From: Levilinea sp.
GTDB lineage: Bacteria; Chloroflexota; Anaerolineae; Anaerolineales; Anaerolineaceae
DNA: 64,000 bases
Reading direction: 5' to 3'
NCBI GenBank assembly: GCA_029975215.1
Contig: JARKPO010000082.1
Location: 38,640-102,639 of the forward strand
The translations under genes were made by a program, and so were the position numbers. Position 1 is the stretch's first letter, and each line of letters starts with the position of its first letter. Shown one piece after another: positions 40,169-48,325 of this stretch. The notes below the pieces were generated by a model that saw only the letters and a list, made by a program, of their open reading frames with translations, was not told the origin of the DNA and made no database searches.

Positions 40169-40699
40169 ATGAGGAATCACTCTGCCGCGTATTTGATTCT
40201 TTTTACCCTGCTGTGCCTGACGGCTCTGGCGGGCTGCGTCAAACCCACCCTACCCGCCGACGCCGAGGTCACCCAGCCGCCCTACCGCCCGCCCACGCTG
40301 CAACCTTCCGCGGCCCCGCCCACCTCCACCGCCAACGCCCCCACAGCCGCCTCCCCTGCTAACTGCACTGATGTGCTCACCTTTCGCTCCGATCTCACCA
40401 TCCCAGACGGCACGGTGGTGGCCCCTGGTTCGACCATGGACAAGCGCTGGGAAATTGAGAACACCGGCACTTGCAACTGGAACGAGAATTACACCCTGCG
40501 CCTCATCGCTGGCCCCGCTCTCGGCTCCGCCGAACAGCAGCCGCTCTTTCCGGCCCGCGCGGGCTCCCGTGCTGAAATTCGCATCCTATTCACTGCCCCC
40601 GATGAAACCGGCCCCTACCGCTCAGCCTGGCAGGCGCACAACCCGGCCGGAATCCCCTTTGGCGACCCCATTTACATCGATATTCTCGTTCAACCGTGA
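40169..40699 (+). CDS. Lipoprotein with NBR1-type Ig-like domain
   Basis: A 176-residue exported protein with lipobox L-A-G-C (LCLTALAGCVKP) and a Pro/Thr/Ala linker. Residues about 72-176 match the Ig-like domain next to BRCA1 (NBR1-Ig): FRSDLTIPDGTVVAPGSTM, then KRWEIENTGTCNWNENY. That domain is common in surface proteins of Chloroflexota. Function is probably binding or structural at the cell surface. Its stop overlaps the next start (GTGA). Confidence 0.85.
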   Translation: MRNHSAAYLILFTLLCLTALAGCVKPTLPADAEVTQPPYRPPTLQPSAAPPTSTANAPTAASPANCTDVLTFRSDLTIPDGTVVAPGSTMDKRWEIENTGTCNWNENYTLRLIAGPALGSAEQQPLFPARAGSRAEIRILFTAPDETGPYRSAWQAHNPAGIPFGDPIYIDILVQP

Positions 40700-41628
40700 A
40701 ATCTACTGCGTCCGCAGCCTTTCCAGGGGCTGTATTGATCTTGCTCTTGCTCGTCCTGTGCCTGGCTGCCGTGCTGGGGCTGGCCGCGGTGTACGCTCTG
40801 GGCGGGCTGCCCCTCACCCTGCCGGTGCTCTCCCCCCTGCCGCTGGCCTCCGCTGTCCCCTCGGCCACGCGCACCCCTTTCCAGCCCGACCGGCGCACGC
40901 ACACCCCCTTCCCCAGCCGCACCGCCACCCCCACAAAAACATCCACCCCCAGCCAATCGCCCAGCCCGACCCCCACTGACACTCCCACGGCGAGCCCCAC
41001 GGCGTCTTTCACCCCCAGCCCGCTGCCGCCCACCACCACCCCCACGCTGCCCCCGCCGCCCGACAGCGCCTCAGTGGGCAGCATCTACGGCTATGCCCAA
41101 TCTTACACGTTGGACTGCGAAGCCCGCTCCGCAGCCGATTTGGCTGCCTTCTTCGGCCTGCAATTTGACCACATGAGCTTTCAGAACAGCCTGCCGCAGA
41201 GCGACAACCCCGAAACCGGCTTCGTCGGCCCCTATTGGGGCGCGCAGGGCCATCTGCCTCCTGAGCCCTACGGGGTACATGCCAAACCTGTCGCCCGCCT
41301 GCTGCGCGAATTTGGCCTGAACGCCCGCGCCCAAACCGGGCTCAGCTATACCCGTTTGCAGCAGGAAATTGCCGCTGGGCGGCCGGTGATGGTGTGGGTC
41401 ATCAACCACACCCTCAGCGGTTCAGCCGTTTCTTACACAGCTTCGGATGGTGAAACGGTGCTCGTTGCCCCCTTTGAGCATACCGTTTTGGTCATCGCCT
41501 ACACACCCGATTCCGTCACTTTGCTGGACGGCGAGATGATCTACACCCGCTCCGTGGATCAGTTTCTATCCTCCTGGAGCGTACTGGGCTATCAAGCCGT
41601 CCTTGTCCGCGAGCCGCCGCTGCGCTAG
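40696..41628 (+). CDS. Secreted C39-like cysteine peptidase-fold protein
   Basis: A 310-residue protein starting at GTG. One N-terminal helix (signal or anchor) is followed by a long Thr/Pro/Ser linker (about residues 55-125) and a C-terminal papain-like domain of the C39-like type: the cysteine is in LDCEARSAADLAAFFG, the histidine in FEHTVLVIAY and the third residue in LLDG. The cysteine follows Asp rather than the usual Gln. It is translationally coupled to the NBR1-Ig lipoprotein. Confidence 0.8.
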   Translation: MKSTASAAFPGAVLILLLLVLCLAAVLGLAAVYALGGLPLTLPVLSPLPLASAVPSATRTPFQPDRRTHTPFPSRTATPTKTSTPSQSPSPTPTDTPTASPTASFTPSPLPPTTTPTLPPPPDSASVGSIYGYAQSYTLDCEARSAADLAAFFGLQFDHMSFQNSLPQSDNPETGFVGPYWGAQGHLPPEPYGVHAKPVARLLREFGLNARAQTGLSYTRLQQEIAAGRPVMVWVINHTLSGSAVSYTASDGETVLVAPFEHTVLVIAYTPDSVTLLDGEMIYTRSVDQFLSSWSVLGYQAVLVREPPLR

Positions 41629-42608
41629 CCGCGCAAATACAGCAGGTACATCCCCCCAAAATACAAGATCATCAGCGCGAACGCATCCAATTCAATAAAC
41701 CACAGCCGTTTTTCCAGCTTGGCCAGGTTTCCCACCACGCCAATGCCGGTCATCAGCAGGCCCAGCATAGCCACCAGCAGGAAGGATGGGTCAATGACAG
41801 CCAAAAACCGCCCCTGCGTAAAGAACAGGTCTGTCAGCCCGATGGCGAACATATTGAACATGTTGCTGCCAAACAGGTTGCCGATGGCCATATCATCAGC
41901 GCCGATCTTCACCGCTGCCAGGGTGGTCACCAGCTCGGGCAAAGACGTCACCAGCGCCACCAGGGTGGTGCCGATGAAGGTGGCGCCCAGGCCGGTTAAC
42001 ACCGCAATTTCGTTGGCGCTCTCCACCATGATGGGTGTCACCACCACCAAAGCCGCTGCCGCCAGGCCAAAGCCAATCAGACCCGCGCGCAGGCTAGGCA
42101 GTTTCCCATTTGCCTCGGCATCATCTTCCTGCAGCTGGGGCGCAGGGCCAGCATTCCCCTGAATCACGCGCACCGCCACCACGTAGAAAGCCAGAAGCAG
42201 CAGGCTGTCGATCCCCACCCAACCGATGGAAACGTCCAGATCCGCCAGGATAAAGAAGGCCACCAGGCCAATCATTACCATCGCCAGGCTGCCCGTCAGA
42301 GCGTGCTTCAGCAGTGCCTTGCGTAAAATGCGCTGGTTGCGGTTGGCCATATCTAGAACCGCCAGCAGGAACATATTAAACGTATTGCTGCCCAACAGGT
42401 TGCCGGCCGCCAGGTTCGGTGAGTTTTGCTGCAACGAACTGATCGAAGTCAGCACTTCTGGCAGTGAGGTCGCCCCCGCCAACAGCAGCACACCGATAAA
42501 CATCCCACTCAGCCGTGTACGAATGGCGATCACATCGCCGTACCTGGCCAGTTGGTTGGCTGCCAACACAATTAAAGCCGCTGTCACGATGAATTTAATC
42601 CATACCAT
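41625..42608 (-). CDS. Calcium/sodium:proton antiporter (CaCA family)
   Basis: A 327-residue exchanger with about ten helices. Two inverted alpha repeats are plain: GATSLPEVLTS with GNLLGSNTFN, and TSLPELVTTLAAV with GNLFGSNMFN. These residues line the ion path in CaCA exchangers. Its start overlaps the end of the PII-like gene by 14 nt, so the two are translated together. Ion specificity (Ca2+ versus Na+) is not readable. Confidence 0.92.
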   Translation of the reverse strand: MVWIKFIVTAALIVLAANQLARYGDVIAIRTRLSGMFIGVLLLAGATSLPEVLTSISSLQQNSPNLAAGNLLGSNTFNMFLLAVLDMANRNQRILRKALLKHALTGSLAMVMIGLVAFFILADLDVSIGWVGIDSLLLLAFYVVAVRVIQGNAGPAPQLQEDDAEANGKLPSLRAGLIGFGLAAAALVVVTPIMVESANEIAVLTGLGATFIGTTLVALVTSLPELVTTLAAVKIGADDMAIGNLFGSNMFNMFAIGLTDLFFTQGRFLAVIDPSFLLVAMLGLLMTGIGVVGNLAKLEKRLWFIELDAFALMILYFGGMYLLYLRG

Positions 42609-42942
42609 GCTCGTCCTCGCCTGATTGGATACCTTTAGAGAATGTGATCGGCCAGGCCATCATAACGCCGGTATTGGCACCGCTCAAATCGCCCACAATG
42701 TCTTCCACCGCAGCCAGGCAGTCTTTGACCATCGCCTCATCCTGTACCGCCACGAATAAAGTGACGTTTCCAGTTTCCACCAGGCTCTCGGCATAGGCAT
42801 AGCGCATGGGGATATGTTTGCGCCGCCGGTGCAGCCCGGTGCTTTCCACAATGGTAGCACCCGTCACGCCGCGCTCGGCCCAGACCTCTAAGACTGCGTC
42901 CAATTGCTGCGGGTCATCTAATACAAGCATCACCATAAACAT
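42595..42942 (-). CDS. PII-like signalling protein paired with the exchanger
   Basis: A 115-residue protein with a PII-like ferredoxin fold: MFMVMLVLDDPQQLDAVLEVWAE, GVTGATIVESTG and a C-terminal strand. It lacks the uridylylation tyrosine loop of GlnB. GGAGG precedes the ATG at 42942. Many PII-like proteins sit next to membrane carriers and tune them by binding nucleotides; here the partner would be the overlapping exchanger. Family assignment is by pattern only. Confidence 0.65.
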   Translation of the reverse strand: MFMVMLVLDDPQQLDAVLEVWAERGVTGATIVESTGLHRRRKHIPMRYAYAESLVETGNVTLFVAVQDEAMVKDCLAAVEDIVGDLSGANTGVMMAWPITFSKGIQSGEDEHGMD

Positions 42943-42987
42943 CGTTTCACCCTCCATGTCAATTTGACTGACCATACATGCCCAATT

Positions 42988-44100
42988 TCACCCGCCTTCC
43001 AGGATTCCTTCGTTAACATAGGCCGTCAGTTCGCCCACACTCAAATTATCAATTCCCAATTTATCAATGGTGCGCCCGCGCCGCCAGTAATCGGTGCGGT
43101 GGATGACGGACGACAAGCGGATGATGGCGTCCATTCCGCGCACCGACACGCCGTAGCGCTGGCCCAGCGAGGCGATGGGCACCAGACTCATGGGCACATC
43201 TTCAAAGATATAGCGGTGATTCAAAGTTGGCGGGGCTTTAATGCCGTAATATCCCGGCTGGTTATGAATAGCCTCGTGCAGATCTTCGCCAGTGGCATCG
43301 TAGGCCATTTTCAGCCATTCCAGGGCTGTGCGCGCGCGGATTCCCAACGAAGAAGCCACCGTCACCCGTTCACGGTCCAGCGCCTCCAATACGCGCGCCA
43401 CCGAAGGGGTGACCCCATCAATATAGAACTGGTAATCCCCGTGAGTGGCCTCAATCCAGCCGGAGTTCAAAATCGTCAGCGCCGGATGGAAGATCGCCCC
43501 CATATTGTTCAGCCCGGTCTGCAGCACATTGCCGCCGTCAATGTACTGCGGGTAAGCCTCGCGAATGCAGTCTAAAACCATGCGGGTGCGGTTGGCGGGC
43601 AGCGCTGCCAGGGGAACGGCCTCTTTAATGCGGAAAATGCGCGCCTGGGCAGGGCCGTCGGAGCGGGAGGCATAGATAAAAGTCTCTGCCTCGGCAATGG
43701 TCACATCTGCCGTGCAGTTATTCTCGCGCAGGATCTTGGCAAATTCAATCGCCCCACAGGTGCGGCCCGGGTGCAGCACCACAATCTGCCCGTCGCGCAG
43801 GTGCGGCGCACAGGAGCGGGCAATATCGGCATGGGCTGAAGACGGCACTACCACCATGATCATTTCAGCTTTTTCCAGAGCTTCAGCCATGTTGGAAGTC
43901 ACACCTGCCAAACGGCAAAAACCGCGGATCCCTGCTTCCGTGCTCTCCAGATCAAGACCGCCCAATTCACGAATCGCGTAAATATGGTCCGCGGTGCGGT
44001 TATACAGCGTGGTAGGGAAGCCCATCAACGCCAAATGAGCCGCCATAGCCTTACCGCCGTGCCCAGCACCAATCACCGTGTAGTGAGTCTTCTGTGTCAT
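42988..44100 (-). CDS. NAD/NADP octopine/nopaline dehydrogenase-family protein
   Basis: A 370-residue oxidoreductase. The N-terminal Rossmann fold begins HYTVIGAGHGGKAMAAHLA (GxGxxG-type). The C-terminal helical domain of opine dehydrogenases has NMGAIFHPALTILNSG and a central GDYQFYIDG. Such enzymes join or split amino acids and keto acids reductively. AAGGAG precedes the ATG at 44100. It follows the cobalamin-binding gene by 20 nt, and the pair probably acts in one pathway. Confidence 0.87.
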   Translation of the reverse strand: MTQKTHYTVIGAGHGGKAMAAHLALMGFPTTLYNRTADHIYAIRELGGLDLESTEAGIRGFCRLAGVTSNMAEALEKAEMIMVVVPSSAHADIARSCAPHLRDGQIVVLHPGRTCGAIEFAKILRENNCTADVTIAEAETFIYASRSDGPAQARIFRIKEAVPLAALPANRTRMVLDCIREAYPQYIDGGNVLQTGLNNMGAIFHPALTILNSGWIEATHGDYQFYIDGVTPSVARVLEALDRERVTVASSLGIRARTALEWLKMAYDATGEDLHEAIHNQPGYYGIKAPPTLNHRYIFEDVPMSLVPIASLGQRYGVSVRGMDAIIRLSSVIHRTDYWRRGRTIDKLGIDNLSVGELTAYVNEGILEGG

Positions 44101-44120
44101 GTCCTTGCTCCTTTTCATCC

Positions 44121-45749
44121 TCAAATCAACTGTTCCAACCGTTCCGCTTCGGAAAGCGGCTGGCCGTCATCCCCCACCGCCACACAGGCCCCCTGCACCA
44201 CGCGGGTCACGACCCGGCCGCGGCCAAAGGGATTATTTCGCAATTGCGGCGCATCCAGAATGCCCATGCGCACCGCCTTTCCCAGGGTTTCAGGGGAGGT
44301 CCAGGCATCGCGCACGCCGGGGTCGGCCGCGGCCTGAATAGCCCGCAGCGTCACCTGTGCCTCTTCGGCCAAAAAGGCCGCCCGCTCCTGCACTTTGGGA
44401 TCCAAACGTATATCCGGTGCGCCGCGCACAGCGTTTTCCACCGTCCGGCGGGCCATGCGGCAGGCCTCCACCACATCCTCGGCCGTGGCCGCGTGATCGG
44501 CCTCGGTGTGACCCACCACATGCACAATGTGCGGCTGCAAAGCCATCTGTACGTAGATGCTGGCTGCCAGGTGGGCGCGCGCCGCGGCGATGTCGAGCGG
44601 GTAGCTCAGCAGCCCCGTGCGCGTCTGCCGCCAGATGCGGAAATCTGGCCCGGCCAGCGGCTCGATCAGCCGCAGCACCGCCAGCATCTTAGCCAAATCC
44701 ATCGCGTCCGACACCCCCGGCGGGCTGTTGAACATCAGCTGGGCGATGTAATCGCGCACCCCAAATGCACGCGCGTTGTACGCCGCCAGAAAAGCCGACA
44801 CCACATAGACCACATCCGGCGCATCACGCATGCCCCAATGATGTGGCTCATTCAGTTCCACCGGCAGACCGCGCTGGCCGTACCAGGCCATCACTTCCTG
44901 ATGCTCGCGGATCGAGCCTTCCAAATCCCACGGCCCGCGTCCGTCCATCTGATTGAACCAGAACAGCGGAATGGCGCACCAGGCGATATGGATGGTCTCC
45001 ATGTACATTTCCGCCAGAAGGATAAAATCATCCGTGCCCGAATAGGTGCGCAGCAGCGGAAAGTTCCCCCGGCGGCTGGCCGCGTACAGGCTGGCGTAGT
45101 CGCCTGGGCTGCGCACCGGCACCCCGCCCGCCCCTTTGCGCCGCGGGTTCTGGCGTTCGGGCCGGAAAAAGTTTTCCTGGGCGTCCTGGTCAATTCCCAG
45201 CGAAATCACATCCACCAGCCCGCTTTCGGCGATAGTTTCAATCCCTTCGCGGGTAGCCTCCAGGCTGGACAGGCCAAAATGATGGCGGATGAGCGGGTAG
45301 GGGGCCTTCCACTGAATACGCTCCACCGCGGTCTGCGGCGGCTTTTCCTGCGGGCCACCTCCGGCCCCCTCACCCCGCAGATAGGTCAACACCGCCTCGT
45401 CCGCCTCGCCGCCTTGAAAGATACGTTCAAAAAAACCCAGCTTTTCCGCCCGCTCGGCCACGGGCGGCGTGCCTGCAAAGGCAAAGCGCACTCCGCGGCT
45501 GTGCAGTTCATCGGCCGCCTCGGCAAATTCCCCCAACAGGCGCTCACCGGTTTCCGGCGTCAGGCGGTAAGAAACTCCCACCAGCGCCGCGTTTTCCTCC
45601 CTGGCGGCTTTCAGCACCGCCTCAATGGGCACAGCCGGCCCCAGAAAAACCGTGCGCCATCCTGCCAGTTCAGCCAGACGTAGAAAATTGGTCACCCCAG
45701 CCACATGCACACATTCCCCCAAAGCCGCCGCTACAACCGTTTTCGTCAT
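44121..45749 (-). CDS. Cobalamin-binding-domain protein, possible B12-dependent mutase or methyltransferase
   Basis: A 542-residue protein. Residues 1-130 form a B12-binding Rossmann-like domain: the ligand histidine is in ECVHVAGVTNFLRLAELAGW, with LGPAVPIE, VGVSYRLTPE and a FAGTPP end. The usual Asp of D-x-H-x-x-G is replaced by Cys. Residues about 150-540 look like a TIM-barrel catalytic part: SSLEATREGIETIAESGLVDVISLGIDQDAQENFF and PHHWGMRDAPD. It may be a base-off mutase or a methyl-transfer protein; I cannot choose. AGGAGG lies 5 nt before the ATG at 45749. It is preceded by a long structured leader. Confidence 0.75.
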   Translation of the reverse strand: MTKTVVAAALGECVHVAGVTNFLRLAELAGWRTVFLGPAVPIEAVLKAAREENAALVGVSYRLTPETGERLLGEFAEAADELHSRGVRFAFAGTPPVAERAEKLGFFERIFQGGEADEAVLTYLRGEGAGGGPQEKPPQTAVERIQWKAPYPLIRHHFGLSSLEATREGIETIAESGLVDVISLGIDQDAQENFFRPERQNPRRKGAGGVPVRSPGDYASLYAASRRGNFPLLRTYSGTDDFILLAEMYMETIHIAWCAIPLFWFNQMDGRGPWDLEGSIREHQEVMAWYGQRGLPVELNEPHHWGMRDAPDVVYVVSAFLAAYNARAFGVRDYIAQLMFNSPPGVSDAMDLAKMLAVLRLIEPLAGPDFRIWRQTRTGLLSYPLDIAAARAHLAASIYVQMALQPHIVHVVGHTEADHAATAEDVVEACRMARRTVENAVRGAPDIRLDPKVQERAAFLAEEAQVTLRAIQAAADPGVRDAWTSPETLGKAVRMGILDAPQLRNNPFGRGRVVTRVVQGACVAVGDDGQPLSEAERLEQLI

Positions 45750-45766
45750 CACGACCTCCTGAATTC

Positions 45767-45996
45767 AAAAGAGCAGCCACCCACCGGCTGCTCCTTGATC
45801 TGCTGCGCTGGCTCCCTCCGCGCGGAAGCGCGTTACCCCCTCAAGCAAGCGTTGAAGATCCAACCGGCAAAAAGTTTGTGCATCCTTCCAGAATACGAAG
45901 GCACCGCTGCACGCTGCCAAAGCAGCCCGCGTCCGCAGGCCCGGGGGGTGGGTCTGGAACCCAGGTCATCTTGAGACCTGTACAGCGCGAGCCAGC
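45767..45996 (-). ncRNA. Structured 5' leader with terminator: candidate riboswitch
   Basis: On the minus strand a 230-nt region folds by eye into a multi-helix unit. P1 closes it (45989-45996 with 45807-45814, 8 bp). Inside lie hairpins at 45963-45979, 45950-45962 (these two share one base), 45913-45926, 45878-45912 (two-part stem), 45851-45864 and 45819-45832. Thirteen nt after P1 comes a perfect 8-bp terminator hairpin (45771-45778 with 45786-45793) followed by TTTT, ten nt before the ribosome site of the cobalamin-binding gene. GGGCTGCT near 45920-45928 could pair with the terminator arm as an antiterminator. I found no cobalamin-riboswitch or T-box core, so the ligand is unknown. Confidence 0.6.
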
Positions 45997-46044
45997 AAGA
46001 GTCACAATCCGCATCATCAGTTCCATACCCCCCTATTGTATAAG

Positions 46045-46073
46045 ATTTTAAGTGGTTCAGACAGCTTAATCAA
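46045..46073 (-). promoter_or_regulatory. Promoter of the leader RNA and cobalamin-protein operon
   Basis: Minus strand: TTGATT (46073-46068), a 17-nt spacer, TAAAAT (46050-46045). Transcription would start near 46038 and give a leader of about 285 nt. Confidence 0.6.
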
Positions 46074-46173
46074 GTCCTCAATTGCAAATTCATTCTAAAA
46101 ATGGGGTGCAATTAATTTGAAAAAGGGGTATGGTAAGCATAGGGGCAAGTACAGCCCTGGAATGGAGGAAGCG

Positions 46174-46602
46174 ATGCCTAAAAAAGGAAAACTCACCCAA
46201 TTACTGGCCGTCCTCGGATGCCTCTTCGCCTGGCTGCCGCTGCTGGCCCCTCTCTTTTTCGCCCTGAGCCGCCTGTTCCGAGGTGGTTCCTTCCTGTTTG
46301 ATTATCTCATGCCCGCGGAATTGTTCCCCGCCGCCATGCTGGGCGGGGGGCTGCTGTTGTGGGCCGCCGTCCGTGCCCGCGCCTACCGCGGCTGGATCGG
46401 CTGGAGCCTGTTGGCATCCATCCTTCTCCTGGTGGGCAGCCAGGCTCTGGCTGTAGCGACCGGTTTAGCCTCCGGCCGCACCCCTACGAGCAGTCCCTGG
46501 TTCTATGCCGTCATTGCTGGGCTGATCTTCTACATCCTCGCCCTGGTGATCATCGCCGTCAGCGGCGTACGCCTGGCGCAGGATGTATTCAAGAAAGACT
46601 GA
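46174..46602 (+). CDS. Small four-helix membrane protein
   Basis: A 142-residue hydrophobic protein starting MPKKGKLTQLLAVLG, with four predicted helices and a short Lys-rich C-terminus. GGAGG lies 5 nt before the ATG at 46174; in-frame starts upstream lack one. No family recognised. It is convergent with the hydrogenase operon. Confidence 0.65.
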   Translation: MPKKGKLTQLLAVLGCLFAWLPLLAPLFFALSRLFRGGSFLFDYLMPAELFPAAMLGGGLLLWAAVRARAYRGWIGWSLLASILLLVGSQALAVATGLASGRTPTSSPWFYAVIAGLIFYILALVIIAVSGVRLAQDVFKKD

Positions 46603-46609
46603 CAGCCGC

Positions 46610-46660
46610 AAGCCAAAATAAACCAATGCCCGCTTGCCCTTGAAAGCCAGGCAGCGGGCA
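46610..46660 (-). terminator. Terminator of the AOR-hydrogenase operon
   Basis: Minus strand: a TGCCCGC/GCGGGCA stem (46627-46633 with 46654-46660) extended by TGCC/GGCA with a one-base bulge, followed by TTGGTTTATTTT. It lies about 115 nt after the large-subunit stop. Confidence 0.7.
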
Positions 46661-46773
46661 AGTTGATGCAGCGGCCGGATGAAGAATCGCACTCACCCCA
46701 TGACGATCCCGTTTGCCCTGGAGTTTGAACCCCTGAGCGCACCGCAGTCTGAGCTCATTCTCTCATGCAGCCC

Positions 46774-47853
46774 TCAACGGTCGGTGCAGGAACAGCACGG
46801 ATCCACCGAGGCCTGAATGATGGCCATATCGCCCAGCGCCTGACCGCGCGCCATGGCCCGGATGGCAGGCAGGTTCAAATCGGATGGGGTGCGGATCTTC
46901 ACCCGCGCCGGGGTGTCGGAACCGTCGCTCTTCAGGTAATACACCACCTCACCGCGCGGCGCCTCGACCCGCATCATGGTTTCACCCGGTGGGACAACGG
47001 TCACCAGCTCACTGGGGCGGATCGGGCCGCCGGGCAGTTCCAGCAGCGCTTTCTCAATCAACCGGCAGCTCTCCAACATTTCCAAAGCGCGCACCACCAC
47101 CCGCGCGGTCACATCACAGCTGTCCTGGGTCACAATCTGGAATCCCAGGTCTTCATACGCCGCATAGGGGAAATCCTGGCGCACATCAATGGCCAACCCC
47201 GAAGCGCGAGCAATCGGCCCCACCACACCATAAGCGACGGCCTCTTCGCGCGTCAGAATGCCCACCCCGCGCGTGCGCCCCAGGATGGTGCGGTTTTGGG
47301 TGAAGATAGGAATCACGGTTTTTTGGATACCGGCGCGGATGGCGCGCACCGCCCCAAGCACCCCCTCTGGATCGGTGATGTCGCGGTTGACCCCGCCAAT
47401 GCAGTTCATGGCATAGTTCACGCGGTTGCCTGAAATAGCTTCCAGCACATCCATCACCTGTTCGCGCAGCGCATAAATTTCCATGAACATGGTTTGAAAG
47501 CCAATATCCTCCGAACCAACACCCGCCCACAGCAAGTGTGAATGCAGACGCTCCAATTCTGCCATGATTGTACGGATGAAGCGCGCCCGGTCCGGCACCC
47601 GCATCCCCGCGATCTCTTCTGCGGCCATGCAAAAGGTCAGAGTGTGGATGTTGGAGCAAATTCCGCAGACGCGCTCCACCAGCACTAAATCTTGAACATA
47701 ATTGCGCCGCTGGGCCAACAATTCAATACCGCGGTGAACAAAACCCACCTCGATGGTGACATCTTCCACAATTTCGCCTCGGCTTTGAATGCTGAGCTTG
47801 TAAGGCTCTTCCAAGGCAGGGTGATAGGGGCCAATAGGAATTCGAAAAGGCAT
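46774..47853 (-). CDS. Group 4 [NiFe] hydrogenase large subunit (EchE/CooH/NuoD-like)
   Basis: A 359-residue catalytic subunit. Both nickel-binding cysteine pairs are present: RVCGICSN (C63, C66) and DPCCSCTDR at the extreme C-terminus (C353, C356). This makes it a hydrogenase and not a complex I NuoD, which has lost them. The protein ends right after the second motif, so no C-terminal peptide needs removal, as in EchE and CooH. It is the last gene of the operon, 9 nt after the NuoC-like gene, with AGGAG before its ATG. No hyp maturation genes lie in the window. Confidence 0.93.
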   Translation of the reverse strand: MPFRIPIGPYHPALEEPYKLSIQSRGEIVEDVTIEVGFVHRGIELLAQRRNYVQDLVLVERVCGICSNIHTLTFCMAAEEIAGMRVPDRARFIRTIMAELERLHSHLLWAGVGSEDIGFQTMFMEIYALREQVMDVLEAISGNRVNYAMNCIGGVNRDITDPEGVLGAVRAIRAGIQKTVIPIFTQNRTILGRTRGVGILTREEAVAYGVVGPIARASGLAIDVRQDFPYAAYEDLGFQIVTQDSCDVTARVVVRALEMLESCRLIEKALLELPGGPIRPSELVTVVPPGETMMRVEAPRGEVVYYLKSDGSDTPARVKIRTPSDLNLPAIRAMARGQALGDMAIIQASVDPCCSCTDR

Positions 47854-47862
47854 GGTAATCTC

Positions 47863-48303
47863 CTAAACCATCTCACCGCGGGCAGCTTTACCAGCCGCTC
47901 CGCCCGGTTCGCGATAATATCCAGCCCTCAATTTCGACGGGCGCAGCAGCGGGGTTGGATTGGAATGGCCGTCAAACACCACCGCGTAAAGATCCATGAT
48001 TTCGCGTTCAATCCAATTCGCCGCCGCCGTGATGGGCGTGATGGAGGGCAAATGATTCCCCTGTGTGTATGTTTTGATATGCAAACCCTGTTTGCCGCAA
48101 ATCCAATGATAAATCACTTCAGTCTCACCATTATCCAATGCCAGCGCGGTCATGGTGCTCAAACGGGCCTCTGCCGCCAACATCACCTGAGCAGCCGCCC
48201 GAACATCCACCGCCGGAGCGCGCATCCACAGCTCATGTTCCGACCGCTGCTCCCAGGCCGTTCCAGCAATCTGTTCAATTTGTATCCTTAAAGTTTCGTT
48301 CAT
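47863..48303 (-). CDS. Hydrogenase NuoC/EchD-like subunit
   Basis: A 146-residue protein of the 30-kDa complex I subunit family: LDNGETEVIYHWI, HLPSITPITAAANWIEREIMDLYAVVFDGH and the P-L-L-R-P end. It docks on the large subunit in the peripheral arm. GGAG precedes the ATG. It is spaced 22 nt from the ferredoxin-like gene and 9 nt from the large-subunit gene. Confidence 0.88.
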   Translation of the reverse strand: MNETLRIQIEQIAGTAWEQRSEHELWMRAPAVDVRAAAQVMLAAEARLSTMTALALDNGETEVIYHWICGKQGLHIKTYTQGNHLPSITPITAAANWIEREIMDLYAVVFDGHSNPTPLLRPSKLRAGYYREPGGAAGKAARGEMV

Positions 48304-48325
48304 GGCTTCACTCCGAACATACAGC

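Noticed and set aside
45826-45845. T-box-like sequence on the minus strand (AGGGGGTAACGCG)
   Set aside because: It lacks the UGG needed to pair with the tRNA NCCA end and no stem I or specifier loop is visible; similarity is probably chance.
45950-45980. tRNA-like T-arm (GGGTTCCAGACCC) in the leader before the B12 gene
   Set aside because: The loop does not fit the TTCRA consensus and no acceptor or anticodon arm surrounds it.
45767-46038. Cobalamin riboswitch before the B12-binding gene
   Set aside because: No B12 box and no GCCACTG-type core could be found in the leader, despite the suggestive downstream gene.
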